Shown: in pieces, positions 1-6,537 of the stretch
Layout: the number at the start of each line of letters is the position of its first letter
Numbering within the stretch: position 1 is the first letter of the stretch
DNA from: Burkholderiales bacterium
Lineage (GTDB): Bacteria; Pseudomonadota; Gammaproteobacteria; Burkholderiales; Burkholderiaceae_F
Reading direction: 5' to 3'
DNA length: 21,220 bases
NCBI GenBank assembly: GCA_021205255.1
Contig: JAJPXW010000175.1
Location: 398 to 21,617 of the forward strand
The notes under the pieces: model-generated
The model's database searches: none
What the model saw: the letters and a program-made list of their open reading frames with translations, nothing else
Told to the model about the DNA's origin: nothing
Translations under genes and position numbers: made by a program

Positions 1-33
1 CTTTTACGGCGTTCGTTTTTTTATGACCAAAAG

Positions 34-55
34 TCCCAGCCAATCGTAGCTGGGG
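34..55 (+). promoter_or_regulatory. hairpin just upstream of the rplC ribosome binding site
   Basis: CCCAGC (35-40) and GCTGGG (49-54) form a six-base-pair stem around an eight-base loop; a T-G wobble at 34/55 extends it. It ends two bases before the GGAG ribosome binding site of rplC. No T-run follows, so it is not a classical terminator. It may affect rplC translation or be the end of a processed rpsJ-rplC spacer. The rest of bases 1-54 holds no recognisable coding sequence; the rpsJ stop is not visible. Function is inferred. Confidence 0.35.
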
Positions 56-66
56 TGGAGATAACA

Positions 67-729
67 ATGAGTGAGAAGCTCGGCTTAGTCGGTCGAAAGG
101 TTGGCATGACGCGCATTTTCACCGATGACGGAGTATCCGTTCCGGTGACCGTGCTTGAAGTGTCCAACAACCGTATTACTCAGATCAAGACGGTTGAGAC
201 TGACGGCTACAACGCAATTCAAGTTGCGTTCGGCTCCAAAAAGCCTTCACGAGTAAATAAAGCCCTTAAAGGCCAGTATCAAAAAGCTGGTGTTGAGGCA
301 GGCTCCATACTTAAGGAATTCCACGTTGACGAAGACAAGATCGGCGATATGAAGCTAGGTCAGGTTCTTCCTATCGACATGTTTACTGTTGGCCAGAAAG
401 TTGACGTAACAGGAACTTCCATTGGTAAAGGATTTGCCGGCGCCATTAAACGCCACAATTTCTCTTCCAACCGCGCTAGCCACGGTAACTCCGTAACAAC
501 AAACGCACCAGGTTCCATTGGTAACCGCCAGGATCCAGGTCGTGTGTTCCCAGGTAAGCGCATGGCCGGTCATCTCGGTAACGAGAGATGTACCGTTCAA
601 AACCTCACAGTCGTGCGCGTCGATCCAGAGCGCCAGCTGATTCTTGTTCGTGGAGCTGTACCAGGCCACGATGAAGGCAAGATCATTATTAGACCGGCTG
701 TGAAGGGTAAAGCCACACCAACAGCGTAA
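67..729 (+). CDS. rplC: 50S ribosomal protein L3
   Basis: L3 (220 aa; E. coli 209) is an early-assembling 23S rRNA binding protein whose long loop reaches the peptidyl transferase centre. The N-terminus (GLVGRKVGMTRIF), the HGNS segment and PGRVFPGKRMAGHLG are diagnostic. The Gln equivalent to E. coli Q150, methylated there by PrmB, is kept in the GNRQDPG stretch. An in-frame GTG lies at 55, but ATG at 67 is preferred because GGAG (57-60) sits six bases before it and the protein then begins like other L3 proteins. Eleven bases separate it from rplD. It is second in the S10 operon after rpsJ, which is outside the window. Confidence 0.98.
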   Translation: MSEKLGLVGRKVGMTRIFTDDGVSVPVTVLEVSNNRITQIKTVETDGYNAIQVAFGSKKPSRVNKALKGQYQKAGVEAGSILKEFHVDEDKIGDMKLGQVLPIDMFTVGQKVDVTGTSIGKGFAGAIKRHNFSSNRASHGNSVTTNAPGSIGNRQDPGRVFPGKRMAGHLGNERCTVQNLTVVRVDPERQLILVRGAVPGHDEGKIIIRPAVKGKATPTA

Positions 730-740
730 GGAGCCAATAA

Positions 741-1361
741 ATGGAACTGAAAGTCCTAAACGATCAGGGCCAGGAGACCGCACAGGTTGCGGCCAGCGAC
801 TCCGTATTTGCCCGTGAATATAACGAACCTCTAGTTCATCAGTTAGTAGTGGCCTATCAGGCTAATGCTCGTATGGGAACTAGAAAACAGCTTTCTAGAG
901 CTGAAGTAAAGCATTCGACACGCAAACCGTGGCGTCAGAAAGGCACAGGCCGTGGACGTTCCGGTATGTCATCCTCGCCAGTATGGCGTGGAGGTGGTCG
1001 TGCATTTCCAAATTCGCCTGACGAAAATTTCACTAAGAAGATCAATAAGAAGATGGTTAAAGGCGCCATGGCCTGCATCTTCTCCAGACTAGCCAAGGAA
1101 GATAGATTGGCTGTCGTTGAAAACATGGACGTCGATGCACCTAAGACTAAACAGCTTGCTACCAAGTTGAAGAATATGGGTATCGATAATGCATTGATCA
1201 TCACGAATGAAATTAGTGAAAATCTCGATCTGGCCAGCCGCAACTTAAAGAACATTTGGGTTGTCGAGCCTCGCTACGCCGATCCTCTTTCGCTTATCTT
1301 CTTTAAGAAGATTCTTGTGACGAAAGATGCGGTGACAACTCTTGAGGAGATGTGGGGATGA
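741..1361 (+). CDS. rplD: 50S ribosomal protein L4
   Basis: L4 (206 aa; E. coli 201) binds 23S rRNA domain I and lines the peptide exit tunnel with an extended loop. That loop is seen around residues 60-95: basic, glycine-rich, containing KPWRQKGTGRGRSG and WRGGGRAF. In E. coli L4 also represses its own S10 operon through the leader upstream of rpsJ, which this window does not include. The ATG is preceded by AAGGAG (728-733). Its TGA stop overlaps the rplW start as ATGA, suggesting translational coupling. Confidence 0.98.
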   Translation: MELKVLNDQGQETAQVAASDSVFAREYNEPLVHQLVVAYQANARMGTRKQLSRAEVKHSTRKPWRQKGTGRGRSGMSSSPVWRGGGRAFPNSPDENFTKKINKKMVKGAMACIFSRLAKEDRLAVVENMDVDAPKTKQLATKLKNMGIDNALIITNEISENLDLASRNLKNIWVVEPRYADPLSLIFFKKILVTKDAVTTLEEMWG

Positions 1362-1657
1362 GAACCGATTATCTATACACCGTCATCCTTGGCGCAGTAG
1401 TCACCGAAAAAAGCACGATGGTTAGAGAAAAGTACAACCAGTACGTCTTTGACATCTTGCCAAGAGCTAATAAGGACGATGTAAAAGATGCAGTGGAACT
1501 TATATTTAAAGTAAACGTTACTGGCGTCAACATCGTTAATACGAAAGGCAAGAAAAAACGCCATGGCCGTTACTTCGGCAAGCGTAAGGATGTCAAAAAA
1601 GCCTATGTCAGTCTTGCAGAAGGCCAGGCAATTAACTTTGCTCAAGAGGTGAAGTAA
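1358..1657 (+). CDS. rplW: 50S ribosomal protein L23
   Basis: L23 (99 aa; E. coli 100) sits at the tunnel exit and is the docking site for trigger factor and SRP. The N-terminal ILGAVVTEKST motif and the basic GKKKRHGRYFGKRKDVKKAYV region are typical. A GTG at 1352 is in frame, but ATG at 1358 is chosen: it overlaps the rplD stop as ATGA, with GAGGAG (1344-1349) eight bases upstream, and starts the protein at its usual place. The TAA stop shares one base with the rplB ATG. Confidence 0.97.
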   Translation: MRTDYLYTVILGAVVTEKSTMVREKYNQYVFDILPRANKDDVKDAVELIFKVNVTGVNIVNTKGKKKRHGRYFGKRKDVKKAYVSLAEGQAINFAQEVK

Positions 1658-2484
1658 TGGCGCTTGTTAAATTAAAACCAACGTCACCAGGACGTCGTCA
1701 CGCCGTTAAGGTTGTAAATCCTGAACTGCATAAGGGCAAGCCTTATAAGCCCCTTACAGAAAAGAAGAATCGCTCTTCTGGTAGAAACAACACCGGTCGC
1801 ATCACGATGCGTCACAGAGGTGGTGGTCATAAGAAGACTTACCGCATCATTGATTTCAAACGCAATAAAGATGGCGTACCAGGAATCGTAGAGCGTCTTG
1901 AATACGATCCAAACCGTTCAGCCAATATCGCCCTTATTCTTTATAAGGATGGTGAACGTCGCTACATCCTTGCTCCTAAAGGATTGAAGCAGGGTGATGA
2001 AATCATCAGCGGTCAGGAAGCTCCGATCAAAGTTGGCAATGCATTGCCACTTCGTAATATTCCAGTAGGTACTACGATTCACAATATTGAAATGAAGCCT
2101 GGCAAAGGTGGACAGATGGCTCGTGCCGCTGGAACATTTGCTCAGTTGCTTGCACGTGAAGGTTCCTACGCACAGATCCGTATGCGTTCCGGTGAAGTTC
2201 GTCGCATTTTGATTGAATGCCGTGCAACTGTCGGAACAGTTGGTAATGAAGAAAACAGCCTTCGTGAACTTGGCAAAGCCGGTGCAAAACGTTGGCGTGG
2301 AATTCGCCCAACAGTTCGTGGCGTTGTAATGAACCCAATTGACCACCCACACGGTGGCGGTGAAGGTCGTACCGGTACTGGTCGTGCACCAGTTACCCCA
2401 TGGGGTCAGCTCACCAAAGGTTACCGTACCCGTAACAATAAGCGTACCGACAACATGATTGTGTCGAGTCGTCATCGTAAGTAA
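1657..2484 (+). CDS. rplB: 50S ribosomal protein L2
   Basis: L2 (275 aa; E. coli 273) is a universal primary 23S rRNA binder needed for subunit joining and peptidyl transferase activity. Visible signatures are the basic N-terminus (KPTSPGRRHAVKVV), the SSGRNNTGRITMRHRGGGHKK segment and, near residue 225, NPIDHPHGGGEGR with the conserved functional histidine. Start and stop fit the family, and the ATG overlaps the rplW stop by one base. Nothing is missing or added. Confidence 0.99.
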   Translation: MALVKLKPTSPGRRHAVKVVNPELHKGKPYKPLTEKKNRSSGRNNTGRITMRHRGGGHKKTYRIIDFKRNKDGVPGIVERLEYDPNRSANIALILYKDGERRYILAPKGLKQGDEIISGQEAPIKVGNALPLRNIPVGTTIHNIEMKPGKGGQMARAAGTFAQLLAREGSYAQIRMRSGEVRRILIECRATVGTVGNEENSLRELGKAGAKRWRGIRPTVRGVVMNPIDHPHGGGEGRTGTGRAPVTPWGQLTKGYRTRNNKRTDNMIVSSRHRK

Positions 2485-2494
2485 GGAGGCCTGA

Positions 2495-2782
2495 ATGTCT
2501 CGTTCGCTTAAGAAAGGGCCGTTTGCAGACGCGTCCTTGCTGAGAAAAGTCGAAGCAGCACAGAACAGCCGTGATAAGAAACCTATCAAGACTTGGTCTC
2601 GCCGCTCAACAATTCTCCCAGAATTTATTGGTTTAACAATTGCAGTCCACAATGGTCGCCAGCATGTTCCCGTTTATATCAACGAAAACATGGTTGGCCA
2701 TAAGCTCGGTGAATTTGCGGCAACCCGCACGTTCAGAGGCCATGCTGCCGATAAAAAGGTGGCTACTACGGCTAAGAGGTAA
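2495..2782 (+). CDS. rpsS: 30S ribosomal protein S19
   Basis: S19 (95 aa; E. coli 92) sits in the head of the small subunit, pairs with S13 and contacts the A-site tRNA. The start SRSLKKGPF and the segment GHKLGEFAATRTFRGHAADKK are family hallmarks. A strong AAGGAGG ribosome binding site (2483-2489) overlaps the rplB stop. Five bases separate it from rplV. Confidence 0.98.
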   Translation: MSRSLKKGPFADASLLRKVEAAQNSRDKKPIKTWSRRSTILPEFIGLTIAVHNGRQHVPVYINENMVGHKLGEFAATRTFRGHAADKKVATTAKR

Positions 2783-2787
2783 TCTAA

Positions 2788-3132
2788 ATGGAAACTAGAG
2801 CAATCGTAAAAGGAGTAAGACTCTCCGCTCAAAAAGGCCGTTTAGTTGCCGATATGATCCGTGGCAAGCCCGTTGATCAAGCCTTGAATATTTTGCAGTT
2901 CACCCAGAAAAGAGCTGCCGGTATTATTCGCAAGGCTCTTGATTCTGCTATAGCCAATGCAGAACATAACGATGGCGCCGATGTCGATGAACTGCGCGTA
3001 ACTGCTATTTATATTGAGAAGGCAACTACTTTGCGTCGCTTCAGAGCACGTGCTAAAGGTAGAGGCACCCGTATCAATAAGCAGACAGCAAATGTATACG
3101 TGCAGGTTGGCGATACTCCAGCAAAGAAATAA
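2788..3132 (+). CDS. rplV: 50S ribosomal protein L22
   Basis: L22 (114 aa; E. coli 110) binds 23S rRNA; its long beta-hairpin lines the exit tunnel beside L4 and is a known site of macrolide-resistance mutations. The globular start (VKGVRLSAQKGRLVADMIRGK) is clear. The hairpin lies around residues 78-100 (EKATTLRRFRARAKGRGTRI) and has normal length, with no insertion or deletion typical of resistance. A weak AGAGG site lies upstream; it is probably coupled to rpsS. Confidence 0.98.
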   Translation: METRAIVKGVRLSAQKGRLVADMIRGKPVDQALNILQFTQKRAAGIIRKALDSAIANAEHNDGADVDELRVTAIYIEKATTLRRFRARAKGRGTRINKQTANVYVQVGDTPAKK

Positions 3133-3143
3133 ACAGGTGACCT

Positions 3144-4304
3144 ATGGGACAAAAAATTAATCCAACTGGCTTCCGTCTTCCTGTAACTCATGACTGGACT
3201 TCCCGTTGGTATGCTTCGGGCAAGAATTTTGCCCAAACACTGGCTCAGGATCTAAAGGTACGCGACTACTTAACTAAGAAGCTCAAAGGCGCTTCCGTTA
3301 GCCGTATCCTTATTGAACGTCCGGCCAAGAATGCAAAAATCACCGTCTACTCAGCTCGTCCTGGTGTTGTGATTGGTAAGAAAGGCGAGGACATGAAAGT
3401 CCTTAAGGATGAACTTCAGAAGATGATTGGTGTGCCAGTTCACATCAATATTGAAGAAATTCGTCGTCCTGACTTGGATGCACAACTAATTGCCGATGGC
3501 ATTACCCAGCAGCTTGAAAAACGTGTGATGTTCCGCCGCGCTATGAAGCGTGCTATGCAGAACGCTATGAGATTAGGTGCTCAAGGCATCAAGATCATGT
3601 CTTCTGGCCGTTTGAACGGTGCTGAAATTGCCCGTACTGAATGGTATCGTGAAGGTCGCGTTCCACTTCATACTCTGCGTGCAGATATTGACTACGGTTT
3701 TTCTGAAGCCCGTACAACTTATGGCGTAATTGGCGTCAAAGTTTGGGTCTATAAAGGTGAATATGCTGGAAAGGATGCAGCTCCTGAATCTCCAGCTGAA
3801 ACTCGTGAAGATCGTAGAAACCGTCGTCCATCTGGTAAGCCAAATAACCGTCGTGGTCGCCGGCCTGCTACTGGTGAAGGTGGCGAGACTCGTGAAGCTC
3901 GTCAGCCACGTGGTCAGCGCAAACCGACTACTCCAGAAGGCAAAGTAATGCCAGCTAGAGTTTCGGATACTAAGCCAACTGAGCCAAAGATCCCAGCAGC
4001 TAAAGTGTCTGATACCAAGCCACCAAGAGGCCAGGGCAATAGACCAGATAGAAATGCTGAAGCTAAGAGCGCTCCAAAGTCGGATGCTAAAGCTCAGACC
4101 AATGCAAAACCATCTACTCCTAAGACTGATGGCAAACCAGCACCTAAGGCAGATGGTAAGCAGGCTGCTCCGAAAGCTGATCATAAGCCAGCTCAGCCTA
4201 AGGCACCAGCAAAAGCTGCGCCAAAGACTGATGCTCCAAAAGCGGCTGATAAGCCAGCAGATGCACCAGCTCCTAAAGCTCCAGCCCCTAAGGAAGGTGA
4301 ATAA
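3144..4304 (+). CDS. rpsC: 30S ribosomal protein S3 with a long low-complexity C-terminal extension
   Basis: S3 forms part of the mRNA entry channel and its helicase activity. Residues 1-209 match normal S3: start MGQKINPTGFRLP, a KH domain with the GKKG loop at 78-81, and the C-terminal domain with SGRLNGAEIART (153-165) and GVKVWVYKGE (197-206). The protein is 386 aa against 233 in E. coli. The extra part (about 210-386) is a disordered-looking Lys/Ala/Pro/Asp tail. An Arg-rich stretch (221-260) comes first, then two VSDTKP copies (273-278, 288-293), then PK(S/T/A)D units at 311, 326, 334, 343 and 360. Base composition does not change sharply at the junction. The reading frame runs cleanly into rplP two bases later, so a frameshift artefact is unlikely. 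Tails on S3 occur in betaproteobacteria; this length looks exceptional to me. Confidence 0.97.
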   Translation: MGQKINPTGFRLPVTHDWTSRWYASGKNFAQTLAQDLKVRDYLTKKLKGASVSRILIERPAKNAKITVYSARPGVVIGKKGEDMKVLKDELQKMIGVPVHINIEEIRRPDLDAQLIADGITQQLEKRVMFRRAMKRAMQNAMRLGAQGIKIMSSGRLNGAEIARTEWYREGRVPLHTLRADIDYGFSEARTTYGVIGVKVWVYKGEYAGKDAAPESPAETREDRRNRRPSGKPNNRRGRRPATGEGGETREARQPRGQRKPTTPEGKVMPARVSDTKPTEPKIPAAKVSDTKPPRGQGNRPDRNAEAKSAPKSDAKAQTNAKPSTPKTDGKPAPKADGKQAAPKADHKPAQPKAPAKAAPKTDAPKAADKPADAPAPKAPAPKEGE

Positions 4305-4306
4305 CG

Positions 4307-4717
4307 ATGCTTCAGCCTAATAGAACTAAATACCGTAAGGATCAAAAAGGTCGTAACTATGGCTTAGCCCAAAGAGGCGCTAAGGTAGCGTTCGGTTCTT
4401 ATGGACTGAAAGTTACTGAGCGTGGCCGTCTGACTGCTCGTCAAATTGAAGCAGCCCGTCGTGCCATTACTCGTCACATTAAGCGTGGTGGAAGAGTTTG
4501 GATTCGTGTATTTCCAGATAAACCAATCTCCAGTAAACCAGCTGAAGTCCGTATGGGTAACGGCAAGGGAAATCCTGAATACTGGGTGGCTCTGGTTCAG
4601 CCAGGTCGCATTGTCTATGAAATTGACGGTGTTGACGAAGCACTTGCTAGAGAAGCTTTAAGGCTAGCTGCCGCTAAGCTTCCAGTAAAGTCGATCTTCG
4701 TAACACGCCAGATCTGA
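4307..4717 (+). CDS. rplP: 50S ribosomal protein L16
   Basis: L16 (136 aa, same as E. coli) is a late assembly protein near the A-site of the large subunit that helps position tRNA. The start MLQPNRTKYRKDQKGRN and the segment RVWIRVFPDKPISSKPAEVRMG are diagnostic. The Arg in VRMG aligns with the residue hydroxylated by YcfD/RoxA in E. coli (Arg81). The gene starts two bases after rpsC; GGAAGG inside the end of rpsC is the likely ribosome binding site, so it is probably coupled to rpsC. Confidence 0.98.
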   Translation: MLQPNRTKYRKDQKGRNYGLAQRGAKVAFGSYGLKVTERGRLTARQIEAARRAITRHIKRGGRVWIRVFPDKPISSKPAEVRMGNGKGNPEYWVALVQPGRIVYEIDGVDEALAREALRLAAAKLPVKSIFVTRQI

Positions 4718-4736
4718 CGATTAAGGAGTCAGCAGC

Positions 4737-4937
4737 ATGAAGTCCAACTTAAAAGAGATTAAGACGATGGACGAAGCCGAACTGCAAAAAGAACTTGAGG
4801 AACTTCTCAAAGCGCAGTTCTCACTTCGTATGCAGAAGTCTCATCAACAATTGCAGAATACGGCACAGATCCGCACTACGCGTCGCAACATAGCACGTGT
4901 TCGTACTTTGCTTGCACAGAAGAAGGCGGCTAAATGA
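4737..4937 (+). CDS. rpmC: 50S ribosomal protein L29
   Basis: L29 (66 aa; E. coli 63) is a small all-helical protein at the peptide exit rim next to L23. The acidic N-terminal helix (MDEAELQKELEELLKAQFSLR) followed by the basic helix (QIRTTRRNIARVRTLLAQKK) is the family pattern. AAGGAG (4723-4728) precedes the ATG. The stop TGA overlaps the rpsQ start as ATGA. Confidence 0.96.
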   Translation: MKSNLKEIKTMDEAELQKELEELLKAQFSLRMQKSHQQLQNTAQIRTTRRNIARVRTLLAQKKAAK

Positions 4938-5191
4938 GTGAAACAAAGAATACTCGGACTTTGACTGGTAAAGCAGTTAGCACTAAGCGCGATAAGACCG
5001 TTGCAGTGTTGATTGAAAGAAAAGTAAAGCATCCGATTGGAAAAATCGTCACTAAGAGCAAGAAGTATCACGCCCATGACGAAAATAATGAAGTCAGGGA
5101 AGGCGACATCGTTGAAATTGCCGAAACAAGGCCAATTTCTAAGACAAAAGCCTGGAAGGTCAACAAGATTGTTGAACGCGCACCTGTGTAA
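4934..5191 (+). CDS. rpsQ: 30S ribosomal protein S17
   Basis: S17 (85 aa; E. coli 84) is a primary 16S rRNA binder with an OB fold in the small-subunit body. Family motifs are TLTGKAVSTKRDKTVAVLIERK near the start, the KYHAHDENN loop around residues 47-55, and the GDIVEIAETRPISKTKAW block. It overlaps rpmC by four bases. It is the last gene of the S10 operon; its TAA is followed directly by an 11-bp tandem repeat and a 630-bp gene-free gap. Confidence 0.98.
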   Translation: MSETKNTRTLTGKAVSTKRDKTVAVLIERKVKHPIGKIVTKSKKYHAHDENNEVREGDIVEIAETRPISKTKAWKVNKIVERAPV

Positions 5192-5224
5192 TTAACCATA
5201 ATTTAACCATGATTTAACCAAAAC
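5192..5224. repeat. 11-bp tandem repeat (TTAACCA units) directly after rpsQ
   Basis: TTAACCA begins at 5192, 5203 and 5214, exactly 11 bp apart. The full units are TTAACCATAAT, TTAACCATGAT and TTAACCAAAAC. The spacing equals about one DNA helical turn. It may be a slippage product or a helically phased protein-binding array. Related elements (GGTTAAAT and GGTTAG) occur in the rpmJ leader at 11549-11566. Function is unknown. Confidence 0.6.
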
Positions 5225-5226
5225 GG

Positions 5227-5258
5227 CCTTTGTTTCTCGTTTTTGCTTTGAAACAAGG
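5227..5258 (+). other. hairpin in the S10 operon 3' region
   Basis: CCTT (5227-5230) plus GTTTC (5232-5236) pairs with GAAACAAGG (5250-5258), leaving T5231 bulged and a 13-base T-rich loop. It follows the rpsQ stop by 35 bases. No T-run comes after it, so it could be a 3'-end stabilising structure or a weak termination signal. Confidence 0.35.
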
Positions 5259-5280
5259 ACTATCATTTCATGAATGGCCT

Positions 5281-5399
5281 TTGCGCTTTGGCCCGATGGG
5301 CCGAAAGGCATCGGAGGGACCTCACTGGACAGTGCTCTATAGGAACCTAGGACAGGCGCATTAGACCGAAGGAATTAAAGCGGGCAGTAATGCCCGCTT
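5281..5399 (+). ncRNA. candidate structured RNA between the S10 and spc operons
   Basis: This segment folds into several short helices by eye. TGCGC (5282-5286) can pair with GCGCA (5356-5360). Inside is a hairpin CCGAT (5293-5297)/ATCGG (5310-5314) with a GG bulge, an inner GCC/GGC stem and a GAAA tetraloop (5303-5306). A second hairpin is CACT (5323-5326)/AGTG (5331-5334). The segment ends in the 9-bp terminator-like hairpin at 5378-5399. I recognise no known riboswitch or sRNA family. It could be a 3' UTR-derived small RNA of the S10 transcript. No clear promoter of its own was found. Confidence 0.3.
5378..5399 (+). terminator. terminator-like hairpin ending the S10 operon region
   Basis: AAGCGGGCA (5378-5386) and TGCCCGCTT (5391-5399) form a perfect nine-base-pair GC-rich stem with a GTAA (GNRA) tetraloop. 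The following bases (GCTATATCTAG) are AT-rich but lack a true T-run. It is the best candidate for ending transcription of the S10 operon. Confidence 0.5.
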
Positions 5400-5555
5400 G
5401 CTATATCTAGATAGTACATGGCTTGGGAAACTCTCACCATTTAGAAAATTCTCTAGAAATGCCTCATCTAGATGCTCTAGTAACTCCTTGGATAGCAAGG
5501 GCACCAAATTGAGCTGAATAAAAGTTTAATTAAACGTAAAACCGCTATTAGAAGG

Positions 5556-5583
5556 TTGCAAGTATCGGATTTTGGAGTACAAT
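5556..5583 (+). promoter_or_regulatory. sigma70-type promoter of the spc operon
   Basis: TTGCAA (5556-5561) and TACAAT (5578-5583) lie 16 bp apart, each close to consensus. An AT-rich palindrome GTTTAATTAAAC (5524-5535) lies 20 bp upstream of the -35 box and could act as an UP element or an operator. Transcription would start near 5590, giving a leader of about 230 nt before rplN. Confidence 0.6.
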
Positions 5584-5589
5584 TGCGCC

Positions 5590-5821
5590 TCTTTGGCTTG
5601 GAGTCATTCGATTCCAGGACTTTTATGCGGGATTTTGGTTAGATAAGTCCTTGTTTTAAACCGCTTTGCTTTTGCTTTCGTTTCTTTAAAGCATCTAAGC
5701 GTTTTGTTTAAAGCCTAGTGTTTATCAACTCCGTAAGGAACCAGAATCTCAATCTCCCGTACGGGACCAATACTATCCGAGCTGGTTTTACAGGCCGGAA
5801 TAAGTTGGGAATATTTAAAAC
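5590..5821 (+). promoter_or_regulatory. long leader of the spc operon with possible attenuator
   Basis: No gene is seen here. Near the predicted transcript start, CTTGGAGT (5597-5604) pairs with ATTCCAGG (5611-5618) around a six-base loop and is followed by ACTTTT, an attenuator-like arrangement. A perfect 12-bp palindrome TCCCGTACGGGA sits at 5755-5766. The rplN ribosome binding site is weak (GGGA at 5807-5810, eleven bases from the ATG), which fits translational control. The regulator is unknown. In E. coli S8 controls spc at rplX-rplE, not in a leader. Confidence 0.35.
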
Positions 5822-6190
5822 ATGATTCAAATGCAGTCCAAGCTGGACGTCGCCGACAACACTGGCGCACGTTCAGTTCAATGTATTAAAGTGTTGGGCG
5901 GCTCCAAACGCCGGTATGCAAATATTGGCGACGTCATTAAAGTGACCGTCAAAGAAGCCGCACCGCGTGGACGCGTCAAAAAAGGCGAAGTCTACAATGC
6001 GGTAGTGGTTAGGACCGCTAAGGGCGTACGTCGTCCAGATGGCTCCGCAATCAACTTCGACCGCAATGCCGCCGTGCTGCTCAATAACAAACTTGAGCCC
6101 ATCGGAACACGTATTTTCGGGCCTGTCACGCGCGAATTGCGTACTGAGCGGTTCATGAAGATCGTTTCCTTGGCTCCTGAAGTCTTATAA
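5822..6190 (+). CDS. rplN: 50S ribosomal protein L14
   Basis: L14 (122 aa; E. coli 123) sits at the subunit interface, forms bridges to the 16S rRNA and is the binding site of the silencing factor RsfS. The start MIQMQSKLDVADNTGAR, the core CIKVLGGSKRRYA and the end GPVTRELRTERFMKIVSLAPEVL are nearly identical to the family. It is the first gene of the spc operon. Unlike its neighbours it lacks a strong Shine-Dalgarno, and follows a long leader with its own promoter. Confidence 0.99.
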   Translation: MIQMQSKLDVADNTGARSVQCIKVLGGSKRRYANIGDVIKVTVKEAAPRGRVKKGEVYNAVVVRTAKGVRRPDGSAINFDRNAAVLLNNKLEPIGTRIFGPVTRELRTERFMKIVSLAPEVL

Positions 6191-6206
6191 GAGGAGAACG
6201 GAAACA

Positions 6207-6524
6207 ATGCAGCGTATCCGCAAAGGCGATGAAGTCATCGTCATTAATGGAAAAGATAAAGGCAAAAAAGGCACGGTCACTCAAGTTCACAGAAACGGCA
6301 AAGTTACCGTCGAAGGCGTGAATATCTATAAGAAAACCGTTAAGCCTAATCCTATGGTTGGCCAGGCCGGTGGCATCATCGATAAGAACATGCCAATGGA
6401 CGCTTCTAACGTCATGCTGGTTAATCCAAAGACTGGTAAAGGTGGCCGTATCGGCTTCCAGATCCAGGACGGTAAAAAAGTACGTGTCTTTAAAGACGGT
6501 ACCCTCGTTGGCGCAAAGGCTTAA
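6207..6524 (+). CDS. rplX: 50S ribosomal protein L24
   Basis: L24 (105 aa; E. coli 104) is an assembly initiator for the large subunit. A KOW motif fills the N-terminal part (IRKGDEVIVINGKDKGKKGTV), followed by VEGVNIYKKTVKPNP, as expected. AGGAG (6192-6196) precedes the ATG. In E. coli the L24-L5 boundary carries the S8 repressor site; here only 13 bases (6525-6537) separate the two genes and I could not confirm an S8-type stem. Confidence 0.98.
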   Translation: MQRIRKGDEVIVINGKDKGKKGTVTQVHRNGKVTVEGVNIYKKTVKPNPMVGQAGGIIDKNMPMDASNVMLVNPKTGKGGRIGFQIQDGKKVRVFKDGTLVGAKA

Positions 6525-6537
6525 GGGAGCATAGAGA

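Noticed and set aside
355..783. 142-codon minus-strand frame opposite rplC and rplD
   Set aside because: Antisense shadow of two conserved genes with no independent evidence.
1918..2652. 244-codon open frame on the minus strand opposite rplB and rpsS
   Set aside because: It lies wholly inside conserved ribosomal genes, has no ribosome binding site or recognisable protein features, and is explained by codon bias of the sense genes.
3573..4184. 203-codon minus-strand frame and plus-strand alternate frames across the rpsC tail
   Set aside because: Low-complexity repeats of Ala, Pro and Lys codons keep several frames open; the predicted proteins are equally low complexity and overlap a certain gene.
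5192..5224. Considered as a CRISPR fragment
   Set aside because: Units are only 11 bp with no spacers and no cas genes nearby.
5270..5350. Small frame MNGLCALARW... of 26 codons with AAGGA ten bases upstream
   Set aside because: It overlaps the hairpins of the candidate structured RNA, spacing to the ribosome binding site is long, and nothing shows coding constraint.
5404..5480. Cluster of TCTAGA palindromes (5406, 5452, 5467) in the S10-spc gap
   Set aside because: CTAG is common throughout this window, including inside genes, and the copies have irregular spacing.
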